NCBI GenBank assembly: GCA_041484525.1
Contig: JBGPHT010000070.1
Coordinates: 1 to 36,142 of the forward strand
DNA: 36,142 bases
Origin: JBGPHT01 sp041484525
GTDB lineage: Bacteria > Acidobacteriota > Terriglobia > Bryobacterales > Bryobacteraceae
Direction of reading: 5' to 3'
Part shown: positions 1 to 7,702 of the stretch, piece after piece
Position numbering within the stretch: position 1 is the first letter of the stretch
Layout: every line of letters begins with the position of its first letter
The notes under the pieces: generated by a model
Database searches by the model: none
What the model saw: the letters and a program-made list of their open reading frames with translations, nothing else
Told to the model about the DNA's origin: nothing
Made by a program: the position numbers and the translations under genes

Positions 1-171
1 ACTTGCATTAGGTTGAGTCTCCTGAGGGTTGACTTGGTTCTTGCCGGAACCCAATCCCAACCCTATCAGGAACTCAGCCTCTCAACGACCGACGCGCTCC
101 CACTCAACCGCTCAGTTAGCCCGCTAATTTGGACAGTAGTGGATTAAGATATGGCGTAATCGTACAGCGGG

Positions 172-393
172 ATGCTTTCCTTGTACATCAACCACCACCA
201 TCGAGAAGCCATCCTTCACTATTCAAGCTGCCACGCAGCCAACCATAGGAATCTGGAATCGCAATATGGCCTTTGGGATGACGGATTAAAATCCGAAGCG
301 CAAGCCAAGGAGCGTTTAGCTGCGATGCTTGGCCACGCGGGCGAAAAGGCGTATAAATTTAAGCGCAGTCAGGTATGCGGCCCAGCCGAATAG
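172..393 (+). CDS. Small hypothetical protein, doubtful
   Basis: A 73-codon ORF from an ATG to a TAG that I do not recognise. The middle and end (GLWDDGLKSEAQAKERLAAM, then AYKFKRSQVCGP) look more like protein than random translation, because charged and aliphatic residues are spaced as in an amphipathic helix. The first 30 residues are His-rich and less convincing. There is no signal peptide, membrane segment or clear ribosome binding site. It lies in an accessory-looking patch where other short genes are frameshifted, so it could be the tail of a broken gene. Bases 1-171 before it hold nothing I can recognise. Confidence 0.25.
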   Translation: MLSLYINHHHREAILHYSSCHAANHRNLESQYGLWDDGLKSEAQAKERLAAMLGHAGEKAYKFKRSQVCGPAE

Positions 394-407
394 AACCTGC
401 CGCCTTT

Positions 408-575
408 TCAGTGCGGCGGCTTCGCGGCCCACTTCTTTTCCCGCTCGCGCTTCTCTTTCGCCTGTGCCTTCAGCACGTCGGTTCTTGATGCGGTGAACAT
501 CTTGCTGACGGCATTGTCCATGCACTCGGCTGCCGGGCACGTTCGGTCCTGGTGCTGGCTTCGTCGCAGACCCAT
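408..575 (-). CDS. Small hypothetical basic protein
   Basis: A 55-residue ORF starting at the ATG at 575, chosen because GGAG lies about six bases upstream on the minus strand. An upstream ATG at 587 is possible. The product begins MGLRRSQHQDRTCP and ends in a Lys/Glu-rich helix (AQAKEKREREKKW). There are two Cys in a CPAAEC arrangement and no signal or membrane segment. It is divergent from the DUF6941-like gene that starts at 615. I do not recognise the family; it may be a genuine small protein or chance. Confidence 0.3.
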   Translation of the reverse strand: MGLRRSQHQDRTCPAAECMDNAVSKMFTASRTDVLKAQAKEKREREKKWAAKPPH

Positions 576-614
576 CATACTCTCCATCAGGCAGATTCGT
601 GATATGATTCCGGC

Positions 615-1069
615 GTGGTAGAAAACGAGCCGAGCGGCGGTCCCTATATTACGGCCGTATTTTTCTGCGAACGAGTTCTTCGCGAGCAAGACAATGTGAT
701 GAGCTTTATTCGCGCAATTGATAAGTGGACGGTCCAGGGTCCCGCCGAATCAATGCAGCCTACGATGATCTCGTTGACTCTCGTAGTGATGGGGAAATCC
801 GGCATGCATCGTGGATCAGGAATGATCACCCTCACGCCTACGACGCCATCAGGGGAAAAGATGCCCCCCATCGCGATGCCAGTTGTATTTGAGGGTGACA
901 ATGATCGCGGCTTCGCCGCTACCGGGACCATTGGATTTCCAGCCAAAAAGCCGGAGCATACTGGTTTGAACTGGCTCTCGATGGAGTTACGCTTACGTAC
1001 ACTGCAATTCGGATAGTCTATATCCGAACTTCCCTGGGTCCAAGCCCGCAGCTACCTGAACAATCGTAG
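615..1069 (+). pseudogene. DUF6941-like protein with a -1 type frameshift
   Basis: The GTG-start frame 615-949 encodes a beta-rich protein with FFCERVLREQDNVMSFIRAI near the N-terminus. This resembles the DUF6941 family of about 130-150 residues, whose function is unknown. That frame ends in an unlikely tail at 1016. The -1 frame instead continues with AYWFELALDGVTLTYTAI and stops at TAG 1067-1069. Such a Tyr/Trp-Phe-x-(V/L)-x-L-D-G ending is what I expect for this family. The switch falls at or just after five A residues at 945-949 followed by G, so one missing A would explain it. Joined, the product is about 151 residues. A sequencing error, a real mutation or slippage on AAA-AAG are all possible. 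The repaired 3' end overlaps the convergent zinc-ribbon gene by 77 bases. Confidence 0.6.
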
Positions 1070-1343
1070 ACCCTAGCTGGTAGTCGTTCCAGTACACCGG
1101 TATTTTGGCCTGACTGAAGAGCATCTTGGCCAATTGTTGTATTGGATTCCAGTTCTCTGGTTGTGACTCTGTAGCACTCCACCACTTCGGACCGGTTCTC
1201 AGCCATGCTTGCCGCAACTCCTCAACGGAAGTATTTTGGTCGTGAAGCCCAAACTCGGTCCCGCATGATGGACAGATATTGTAATCGCGTGGGGGTTCCG
1301 CCATTGCATAGCCGCATATCGGGCAGAGCTTTTCGGTTACCAT
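993..1343 (-). CDS. Zinc-ribbon protein, possible immunity/antitoxin partner
   Basis: A 116-residue protein with an N-terminal treble-Cys ribbon: CPICGY at residues 8-13 and CPSCGTEFG about 15 residues later, so four Cys can bind zinc. It continues with VEELRQAWLRTGPKWWS and a PENWNPIQQL segment. I recognise this layout (CPxCGY, ICPSCGxEFG, R..W...G..WWS, W.P..QL) from small uncharacterised proteins often found near polymorphic toxins; an immunity role is inference. The ATG at 1343 overlaps the repaired stop of the toxin-like gene upstream by seven bases, which points to translational coupling. Its 3' end converges on the DUF6941-like gene. It is intact. Confidence 0.7.
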   Translation of the reverse strand: MVTEKLCPICGYAMAEPPRDYNICPSCGTEFGLHDQNTSVEELRQAWLRTGPKWWSATESQPENWNPIQQLAKMLFSQAKIPVYWNDYQLGSTIVQVAAGLDPGKFGYRLSELQCT

Positions 1344-1694
1344 CGTTTACACTCCGATTGAAAGTATAAGGTGTTGTCTGCGTGCTTGTGGCAACGTCCA
1401 GACTGCGCTACCGCAATCCGTTGCTTTGAGGGGACGGAAGCATGGAGTTGGTTTAAAATACGTGCGAATGATGCCAGCGCTATCAAGGACTCCATATTCG
1501 TCCGTGTGGGGGTTGAATCGCACCTTATCTCCCTGCCGTCGCGCACACTCTCTTGCGTAAGGAGGCAGACCGTTTCCAAGAAACACATCGGCCATTCGCT
1601 CATAATCTTCAGCGCTGATGGCCTCAAAATCCATACCGTGTTCCTGAAAGTGGTGCTGCAACTGATTCGGGTTGAGGAATCCTTTCGTCCTCAT
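1337..1694 (-). pseudogene. Toxin-like small protein, frameshifted
   Basis: The frame from ATG 1694 encodes a hydrophilic protein: LQHHFQEHGMDFEAISAEDYERMADVFL, written here as two parts (LQHHFQEHG and EAISAEDYERMADVFL), then ARECARRQGDKVRFN and YGVLDSAGIIRTYFKP. The His-x-x-HG, Glu-Tyr-Glu, Gly-Asp-x-Val-Arg and Ile-Arg-Thr-Tyr/Phe-Lys-Pro signature resembles small nuclease-like toxin domains (BECR-like), but I cannot confirm the family. After FKPTPC the frame runs into an unlikely tail. The next frame reads GRCHKHADNTLYFQSECKRW and stops at 1337, a family-like ending. Removing one T near 1438 (minus strand TGC-TTC) restores a protein of about 118 residues. The repaired stop overlaps the zinc-ribbon start (ATGGTAA), which supports the repair. 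Confidence 0.55.
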
Positions 1695-1791
1695 TCAAAT
1701 CGCTGCATCATATCACAGTGATGCCGCTAGTGAATGAATCGCTTCACCGGTCCCTTAGATTAGACGTTTCCATGCGTACTGAGGTTAACAC

Positions 1792-1953
1792 CTAATGGGG
1801 CACCCATTTTCCGCGCTTTTGGCGTGCCAACTCCTTTGCGGTTCTGGCACGTTCGAGCATCATCCTGCTTCCCGGTGAGTTGATCCCAAGTTGAGTCGCT
1901 TGCCGACGATCTGAAATCGTATGAAGCGCTGGACGAGTTCCAGCATGAAGTGA
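1792..1953 (-). pseudogene. C-terminal gene remnant
   Basis: An open frame of 53 codons is bounded upstream by TAA and ends at TAG 1792-1794. It reads like a protein C-terminus: ALHTISDRRQATQLGINSPG, then a basic helix RARTAKELARQKRGKWVPH. The only ATGs (1863 and the codon after it) would give a 23-residue peptide. I do not recognise the family. It sits between the toxin-like gene and the secreted concanavalin-like gene with no upstream part, so I read it as a truncated remnant rather than a working gene. Confidence 0.3.
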
Positions 1954-1958
1954 TTACC

Positions 1959-2585
1959 CTATTTCGGGTAGACCCGGAAATCGTCGAAGTAGGTGACCGA
2001 GTCGCCCATCGTCCAGAGCCCCACCTTCCCTGCCCCGGTAAAGGTACGGTCTGCGCCTTGCAGAATCCGGCGATGGTCCACGTACACCTGGAAACGGTCG
2101 CCGTGCGCGGAGACCTTCAGGATGCTCCACGTATTCGGCGCCATCTCGTGCCGGACACCCTGGCCAAGCCGCAGCCGCCGGCCATTCTCAACCTTGTAAA
2201 CAGCCACGTTCTTCTCGCCCGCATTAGCCCGCACCACGTAATAGTTGTTCTCATCGCGGTAACGCCACACCAAGCCCGCCGATTGGCCTTCCTTGCCGGC
2301 GATCGGTTTGATGCGCACGCTCACGTCGCCGTCCCGCAGGTCGATGCCGTTGAGAATGGCGAGCGGAAAGCGGTTGTCGAAGCGTTCGTTCGAAATCTCC
2401 GCCAGCACGTACGGCTGGGTGGGCGCCGTCTGGTCCTTGCGGACTTCCCAATCGGGCGCACCGCCGTGGTCGGTGGTGAAAGTCCATCCAGGAGGCGCTT
2501 TGCCGATGGGTGCGTTGTCGAAATTAATGATTCTCCCGGTAGAGGCAAACAAAGTGAGAGAGATCAGTAATGAAACGGTTCTCAT
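1959..2585 (-). CDS. Secreted concanavalin-like (LamG/DUF1080-type) protein
   Basis: A 208-residue protein with a signal peptide (MRTVSLLISLTLFASTG). The mature part has the beta-sandwich pattern of the 3-keto-disaccharide hydrolase/LamG-like fold: a GKAPPGWTF-type opening strand, YVLAEISNERFDN, SAGLVWRYRDENNYYVVRAN around residues 100-120, and a closing VGLWTMGDSVTYFDDFRV. The Tyr-Tyr-x-x-Arg-Ala and phe-Asp-Asp-Phe-x-Val motifs are typical of such domains, which bind or cleave sugars outside the cytoplasm; the substrate is unknown. It has no attached catalytic domain. It is monocistronic as far as I can see, with 150 bases to the next gene. Confidence 0.7.
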   Translation of the reverse strand: MRTVSLLISLTLFASTGRIINFDNAPIGKAPPGWTFTTDHGGAPDWEVRKDQTAPTQPYVLAEISNERFDNRFPLAILNGIDLRDGDVSVRIKPIAGKEGQSAGLVWRYRDENNYYVVRANAGEKNVAVYKVENGRRLRLGQGVRHEMAPNTWSILKVSAHGDRFQVYVDHRRILQGADRTFTGAGKVGLWTMGDSVTYFDDFRVYPK

Positions 2586-2735
2586 ATGGCGCGGTGAAAA
2601 TGGCGTGCCGCCCGATCACCCTGTATCTAGTATGTATCAGGTCCGCGAAATCCGCGCATAGACACAGTCCCACAGGATAGGGAAGTACTGGGTAAGGTCA
2701 CAGAATACGCTGGCGTGAGAGAGCGAACGGATGTT

Positions 2736-3380
2736 TTACCGCGAGTTTTCGGCGCTGTGCGCGCACGGCCGCTGCAATACAGCCTTCAGCGTCCGCCCCA
2801 GAGCCGCGCTGCTATACGGTTTCTGCAGAAAAGCGGCTAGCTCGCCGGCGGGAAACCGGCGGCTCGCCTCGGTTTCGCTGCAACCGCTAGAGGCGATGAC
2901 CGGCACATCGGGGCGAATCTGCTTCAGCAGGCGGAGCGTGCTCTCGCCGCCCAGGACCGGCATGGTGAGGTCGAGCACTACCGCAATCACCTCGTCGGCG
3001 CAGTGGCGGAATCGCTCGACGCCCTCGGCGCCGTTCTCCGCCAGTTCGACCGAATAGCCGTAGCGCTGCAACGCGGCTAAAGCCACGGACCGTACCGGCT
3101 CCTCGTCATCGATCACCAGCACTAGGCCGCCGCCCGTGAGGTCCTGATCTTCGGACTCGACGACCGCCACTGTCTGCGCCGCCGAAGCCGCCGGGATCAG
3201 CATGCGGAACGTGCTGCCGCGGCCGATGTCGCTGTGCACCCGGATGGCCCCGCGATGACTGCGCACGATTCCCGCCACCGCCGCCAGCCCCAGACCCCGG
3301 CCGGTGAACTTGGTGGTGAAGAATGGATCGAAGATCTTGTCCTGTGTGGCGAGATCCATGCCGCAGCCGCTGTCGTGCAC
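2736..3380 (-). CDS. Kinase ATP-binding remainder plus receiver domain (3' part of split hybrid kinase)
   Basis: This is the continuation, in the same frame, of the histidine kinase upstream, after an amber codon at 3405-3407. Residues 1-65 hold the G1 box (DSGCGMD), F box (KIFDPFFTTKF) and G2 box (GRGLGLAAVAGI) of a HATPase_c domain. From residue 85 there is a receiver domain with the acidic pair DD91-92, phospho-acceptor Asp137 (VVLDLTMP) and the Lys of LQKPY. Eight codons between the amber stop and this GTG (3404-3381) are open and kinase-like (PGNYVYLE). There is no ribosome binding site before the GTG, so independent translation is doubtful. With the stop suppressed the protein would be about 889 residues. 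Confidence 0.75.
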   Translation of the reverse strand: MHDSGCGMDLATQDKIFDPFFTTKFTGRGLGLAAVAGIVRSHRGAIRVHSDIGRGSTFRMLIPAASAAQTVAVVESEDQDLTGGGLVLVIDDEEPVRSVALAALQRYGYSVELAENGAEGVERFRHCADEVIAVVLDLTMPVLGGESTLRLLKQIRPDVPVIASSGCSETEASRRFPAGELAAFLQKPYSSAALGRTLKAVLQRPCAHSAENSR

Positions 3381-3404
3381 TTCGAGATAAACGTAATTGC
3401 CGGG

Positions 3405-5405
3405 CTACAGCTCTTCGCGCGCGAAGTGGCGGCGCAGATAGGGCTCGTCCGCCGCCAGCAGGCCGGTACGCACCAGCACGCGGCCCGACCGCTCGCCCAT
3501 GGCCTCGGCGCCGTTGATCACCAGGTTCATCACCACCTGCTGGATCTGGCTGTAATCGGCCTCGATCGCCGGCAAGCCGTCTTGCAGCTCGAACTCGAGG
3601 CGCACGATCTTGGGAATCATGCTCTGAATCAGGCTGCTGATGTCGCGCACCAACGCGGAAAGATCCACCGGCTGGATGACGAACCGGCCTTTGCCCGAAT
3701 AGGCGAGCAGTTGCCGGGTGAGGTCCGCGGCACGCTCGCTGGCGCGCACCACGTTGTCGATGAGGGGCGCGGCTTCGTTGCTCGGGGTGAGAACTTCGAG
3801 CGCCAGGCTGGCGTTTCCCATGATGCCCGTCAGCAGGTTATTGAAATCGTGCGCGATTCCACCGGCCAGCAGGCCGATGCTCTCGAGCTTCTGCGAGGCT
3901 TGCAGTTTCTCCTCGAGGCGCCGCCGCTCGGTGGTTTCCATGCACAGGCCGAGCAGGTGGACGGGTTCTCCGTTCTCGTTGCACAGCGTCTTGCCCTTAC
4001 CCGTTACCCAATGGATGCTGCCGTCGCGATGGATCACGCGCGACTCCACCTCGAAGTACGACCGCTGCGTGAGGGCGCGCTCGACGGCGGCGTCGAAGGC
4101 AGGCCGATCGTCGGGATGGATCATGGCCAGATAAGTCTCGATCCGGCGGTCGAAGGTGGCAGGGTCGAGGCCGTGCATGCGGATCAGGTTGTCGGACCAG
4201 TTCAACTCGTTGGTCTGGATATTCCAGTCCCAGATTCCCATGCGGCCGGCGTCGAGGGCCATGCGCAGGCGCTCGTCGTTTTCGCGCAGGGCGGTAAGCG
4301 CCGTTGCCAGGGCCGCCCGCTCCCGCTGGGCCGCCGCATAGAGCAGGGCGTTGTCGATGGCGATGGCGGCACTGCGCGCCAGGTCTTCGGCCAGCGCCAG
4401 CTCTTCGGATCCGAACGCGCGGCCCGATTCCGCCGATATGAAAGTCAGGACGCCGAGCACCCGGTCGCGGGCGGCGAGCGGTACGCACATGAAGGCCTTC
4501 AGGCCGAGGGCTCGCAGACGCTCGAGGTCTTCCGGTGTGCCTACGGCCCGTTTCATGCGGCGCTCGGTAACCTCGCTCCAGATGTCGGGCTTGGCTGTGC
4601 GCAGCACCCTCTGCGGACCGCTGTGAGCTTTTGGATCGAGCGGATACTTGCGGCGCAGCTCCTTCGCCAGCTCGGTCTTCGCCGGGTCCATGTGCACCAT
4701 CACGAGCTGCTTGAGCGTCCCATCTTCCTGCGCGATCTCGACCGAGCACCAATCGGAAATCCGCGGCACCGCCAGACGTGCCACCGCCACCAGAGTGGTC
4801 TCATAATCCAGCGAGGATGCCAGGACGGCGCTTGCCTCCGCCAGGAACGACGCCCGAATTCGTGCGCGCTCCGCCTCCGCGCGGTGACGCTGATGCTCCT
4901 GGTGGAGCTCGGATGTTTCGATGGCGGCGCCCGCCACGTGGGCCAGCGCCGAAATCACGCGCATCTCGGTCGGAGAGAACCGGTGCGCCTCGCGGTAGTA
5001 AAAAACCAGCGTGCCGCAAGGACGCGTTCCGATCGTCATCGGCATCGCAACCAGGCTGCGGATGCCTTCCTTGCGATACAGCCCGCGGCGGTTCCCTAAA
5101 AATTCATGCTCCAGATTTTCGAAACGGTACGGAGGTTCGCCCGGCGGACTCGAGGTGCCATGCTTGACCGTGAATTCCTGGTAACCTTCGGAGAGTCCTT
5201 CGGCGGCCGCGATTTCCCAAAGCGATTTGGCGGGATTCAGACGCCAAATCGCATAGGCATCGGCAGGGTTGATTCGTCGCGCGAGCCGCAGGATCGCAGG
5301 AAGCACGGTCCCCGCTTCGAGTGAGCCCAACAGCGTGGTGGAGGATTCGGCCAGCAGTTCCAGCTTGCGCTCTAGTTCGTACTGCTTTCGACCCTCCGCA
5401 AGCAT
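3405..5405 (-). CDS. Sensor histidine kinase, GAF-GAF-PAS-HisKA, truncated by an amber codon
   Basis: A 666-residue cytoplasmic kinase with no membrane segment. It has GAF domains at about 25-165 and 190-355, a PAS domain at 375-495 (IWDWNIQTNELNWSDN; MIHPDDRPAF; TTERRRLEEKL), HisKA with phospho-acceptor His519 in GGIAHDFNNLLTG, and an N box at about 622-635 (VVMNLVINGAEAM). The ORF ends at TAG 3405-3407 inside the ATPase domain, before the G boxes. Those follow in the same frame with no shift, so a single nonsense change such as CAG to TAG explains the split. As it stands this part cannot bind ATP normally. The N-terminus (GRKQYELERKLELLAESS) resembles a linker after a PAS domain, so the gene may also be shorter than its relatives. 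Confidence 0.85.
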   Translation of the reverse strand: MLAEGRKQYELERKLELLAESSTTLLGSLEAGTVLPAILRLARRINPADAYAIWRLNPAKSLWEIAAAEGLSEGYQEFTVKHGTSSPPGEPPYRFENLEHEFLGNRRGLYRKEGIRSLVAMPMTIGTRPCGTLVFYYREAHRFSPTEMRVISALAHVAGAAIETSELHQEHQRHRAEAERARIRASFLAEASAVLASSLDYETTLVAVARLAVPRISDWCSVEIAQEDGTLKQLVMVHMDPAKTELAKELRRKYPLDPKAHSGPQRVLRTAKPDIWSEVTERRMKRAVGTPEDLERLRALGLKAFMCVPLAARDRVLGVLTFISAESGRAFGSEELALAEDLARSAAIAIDNALLYAAAQRERAALATALTALRENDERLRMALDAGRMGIWDWNIQTNELNWSDNLIRMHGLDPATFDRRIETYLAMIHPDDRPAFDAAVERALTQRSYFEVESRVIHRDGSIHWVTGKGKTLCNENGEPVHLLGLCMETTERRRLEEKLQASQKLESIGLLAGGIAHDFNNLLTGIMGNASLALEVLTPSNEAAPLIDNVVRASERAADLTRQLLAYSGKGRFVIQPVDLSALVRDISSLIQSMIPKIVRLEFELQDGLPAIEADYSQIQQVVMNLVINGAEAMGERSGRVLVRTGLLAADEPYLRRHFAREEL

Positions 5406-5462
5406 CTTAGAAGCATTCTAAACCGCGTCGGATTAATTGCCTACGGAGAAACGTGAAGAATA

Positions 5463-5834
5463 TTACTTTATCGGTACAGCCAGACCCTTGGCCGCCATCC
5501 ATGGGTGAATCTCCATTACCAGCACGCCGGCCTTCACCATGGGATCCTGTTCGGTGAGGGCTTTGGCTTCCTCCATCGAACCGACTTTCAGGATGAAGAT
5601 GCCGCGAATATCTCCCTTGCCGGTAAACGGCCCGGCGACCACCAGCTTGCCGTCGGCGAACATCTTCCGGATATTCGCCATGTGGGACTGCTGCAGTTTC
5701 TCGCCTTCCGCTGCGCTCTGGCTGTGCGCGGTTCCGGACTTGAGAAAGACCATGTAGTAGGTGGTCATCTCGAACTCCTGCGCCCGCGCGGCGACCGGCA
5801 GGATCAGCAGAAGCCACAATGCAAGTTGACGCAT
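5463..5834 (-). CDS. Secreted YCII-related protein
   Basis: A 123-residue protein with a signal peptide (MRQLALWLLLILPVAARAQ) and a YCII-like ferredoxin-fold domain. The domain shows TTYYMVFLKSG, HMANIRKMFADGKLVVAGPF, GIFILKVGSMEEAKAL and DPMVKAGVLVMEIHPW. The GPF and EQDPMVKAG segments are the usual YciI landmarks. Most YCII proteins are cytoplasmic; here the leader implies a periplasmic or secreted location. Function is unknown in the family. It is divergent from uxaC, with 88 bases between the starts, and follows the upstream kinase gene in orientation only. Confidence 0.8.
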   Translation of the reverse strand: MRQLALWLLLILPVAARAQEFEMTTYYMVFLKSGTAHSQSAAEGEKLQQSHMANIRKMFADGKLVVAGPFTGKGDIRGIFILKVGSMEEAKALTEQDPMVKAGVLVMEIHPWMAAKGLAVPIK

Positions 5835-5922
5835 TCTCCGATTGTATTACGCGCAGCTCCGCAGCACCGCGCTCTATTCAACCCCGTGTTATCCTGCGGT
5901 GTTATTCGGCGTTATCGCTACC

Positions 5923-7329
5923 ATGTCTTTCATCCACGAAGATTTTCTGCTCGGCACTCCCACCGCCCGCCGCCTGTACCACGCCTTCGCCGAGCACGAA
6001 CCGATTCTCGACTACCACTGCCACCTTCCGCCGCGCGACGTGGCGGAAAATCGGCGCTTCGCGAATCTGTTCGAGATCTGGCTGGAAGGCGACCACTATA
6101 AGTGGCGGGCCATGCGCGCTAATGGCGTCGACGAACGCTATTGCACGGGGAACGCCGAGCCTTACGAGAAATTCCTGGCATGGGCCCGCACCGTCCGCTA
6201 CACTCTGCGCAACCCGCTCTACCACTGGACCCACCTCGAGCTGAAGCGCTATTTCGGCATCGATGAGCTGCTCGACGAATCGAGCGCGCCCCGGATCTGG
6301 GAGCAGGCCAACGCGCGCCTTGCCACCGACGATCTGCGCCCGCACAACATCCTGCGCCACTTCCGCGTCAAGGCCGTCTGCACCACGGACGATCCCACCG
6401 ACGATCTGGCGTGCCACCGCACCATCGCCGCCTCCGCGCTCGAGAGCAAGGTGTACCCCACTTTCCGTCCCGACAAGGCGCTCCTCGTCCACGCGCCCGA
6501 AATGTTCAACGCCTGGGTGCAGCGTCTGGAGGCCATCGCCAACACTTCCGTCTGTGTCCTGCCCGAGTTTCTGGACGCGCTCCGCAAGCGCCACGATTTC
6601 TTCCACGAAATGGGCGGCCGCCTTTCCGACCACGGCCTAAATCACGCCTATGCCGTGCAGTGCAGCGAAATCGAAGCCGGGCGGATCTTCGGACGGGCGC
6701 GCGCCGGCCATGCTGCCACCCACGAAGAACACTGCCGCTTCGCGTCGTACATGATGCTGTTCTTCGGCCATCTCGACGCCCAAAAGGGCTGGACCAAGCA
6801 GCTCCACCTGGGCGCGCGCCGCAACAATAATACGCGCCGCTTCCGCGAACTCGGGCCGGATACCGGCTTCGATTCGATCGGCGACTGGCCGCAGGCCGAC
6901 GCACTCGCCACTTACCTGGATCGCCTCGACCAGGACAATTCCCTGCCGAAGATCGTGATCTACAACCTGAACCCGGCGGACAACTACGCCATGGCGACGG
7001 TCATCGGCAATTTCCAGGACGGACCGATCGCCGGCAAGATTCAGTTCGGCAGCGGCTGGTGGTTTCTGGATCAGAAAGAAGCCATGCAGTGGCAGATGAA
7101 CGCGCTATCCAATTGCGGGCTGATTTCGCGCTTTCTCGGGATGCTGACGGATTCCCGATCGTTCATGTCTTATCCACGCCACGAGTATTTCCGGCGGGTG
7201 CTGTGCGACATGATCGGCCGCGATATCGAATCCGGCGAAATGCCTGCGTCGGACGATCTGGTGGAGCCGCTCATTCGTAACATCTGTTATGGCAACGCGA
7301 AGGAGTTCCTGGGATTACAGCTTGCCTGA
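5923..7329 (+). CDS. uxaC: Glucuronate (uronate) isomerase
   Basis: UxaC isomerises D-glucuronate to D-fructuronate and D-galacturonate to D-tagaturonate in the cytoplasm, the first step of hexuronate breakdown. The start is ATG 5923 because the family begins MSFIHEDFLL and the 27 upstream codons are not family-like. The product is 468 residues, normal length. Visible landmarks are the metal-binding DYHCHLPP near residue 30, IWLEGDHYKWRAMR, CTTDDPTDDL and FRPDKAL, and the C-terminal FGSGWWFLDQKEAMQWQ. No other uronate genes (uxuA, uxaB, kdgK) are nearby, so it stands alone. No good ribosome binding site is visible before the ATG. Its stop lies nine bases from the convergent pilin gene. Confidence 0.95.
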   Translation: MSFIHEDFLLGTPTARRLYHAFAEHEPILDYHCHLPPRDVAENRRFANLFEIWLEGDHYKWRAMRANGVDERYCTGNAEPYEKFLAWARTVRYTLRNPLYHWTHLELKRYFGIDELLDESSAPRIWEQANARLATDDLRPHNILRHFRVKAVCTTDDPTDDLACHRTIAASALESKVYPTFRPDKALLVHAPEMFNAWVQRLEAIANTSVCVLPEFLDALRKRHDFFHEMGGRLSDHGLNHAYAVQCSEIEAGRIFGRARAGHAATHEEHCRFASYMMLFFGHLDAQKGWTKQLHLGARRNNNTRRFRELGPDTGFDSIGDWPQADALATYLDRLDQDNSLPKIVIYNLNPADNYAMATVIGNFQDGPIAGKIQFGSGWWFLDQKEAMQWQMNALSNCGLISRFLGMLTDSRSFMSYPRHEYFRRVLCDMIGRDIESGEMPASDDLVEPLIRNICYGNAKEFLGLQLA

Positions 7330-7337
7330 GGGCGCGG

Positions 7338-7565
7338 TCAGCGGGCCGGCGTGGTCGCGGTAGAACTGGTGGCTGCCGTGGCTGCTGCACCGGCGCCTGC
7401 CGCCACATTGCCGGTTGCTAAAGCGGCGTTGGCACTGCCCCACAGATTCTGCATTCCGCCCGAGAAATGGAAGAAGATCCCCAGCGCAATCAACGAAACC
7501 AGTGCCGTAATCAGGCACCATTCCGACAGATCCTGTCCGAGTTCCGATTTCCAGAGCTTCCGCAT
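7338..7565 (-). CDS. Flp/Fap-type pilin-like small protein
   Basis: A 75-residue protein with the layout of an Flp-family pilin: a short basic leader (MRKLWKSELGQDLSEW), one hydrophobic helix (CLITALVSLIALGIFFHF, residues 17-34) and a small Ala/Thr-rich tail. The GQDLSEW/ALVSLIALG pattern matches the GQDLIEYALL-type motif of Flp pilins. The usual prepilin cleavage Gly sits before Gln-Asp-Leu. No tad/cpa assembly genes are in the window, so this is an orphan subunit or a small membrane protein of unrelated function. It converges with uxaC. Confidence 0.65.
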   Translation of the reverse strand: MRKLWKSELGQDLSEWCLITALVSLIALGIFFHFSGGMQNLWGSANAALATGNVAAGAGAAATAATSSTATTPAR

Positions 7566-7702
7566 ATACCCAAAGCCAGTCTAGACCTCCAATACTAAGC
7601 AAGACTATGATCTCTTTCGATATGGTAAATTTCAGGCGATCCCCGCCTTTGCGATCTCCTAAACTTCCCTGGATTTGAGCCGATATGTGAATCGGGAGCA
7701 AC

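Noticed and set aside
3405..3407. Amber codon as pyrrolysine
   Set aside because: No pyl genes or methylamine methyltransferase context, and several genes here end in TAG; a simple nonsense change is enough.
3234..5099. A 621-codon open frame on the plus strand opposite the histidine kinase
   Set aside because: It is rich in His, Arg, Ala and Gly with no domain pattern, and exactly mirrors a well-supported kinase; a GC-rich antisense shadow.
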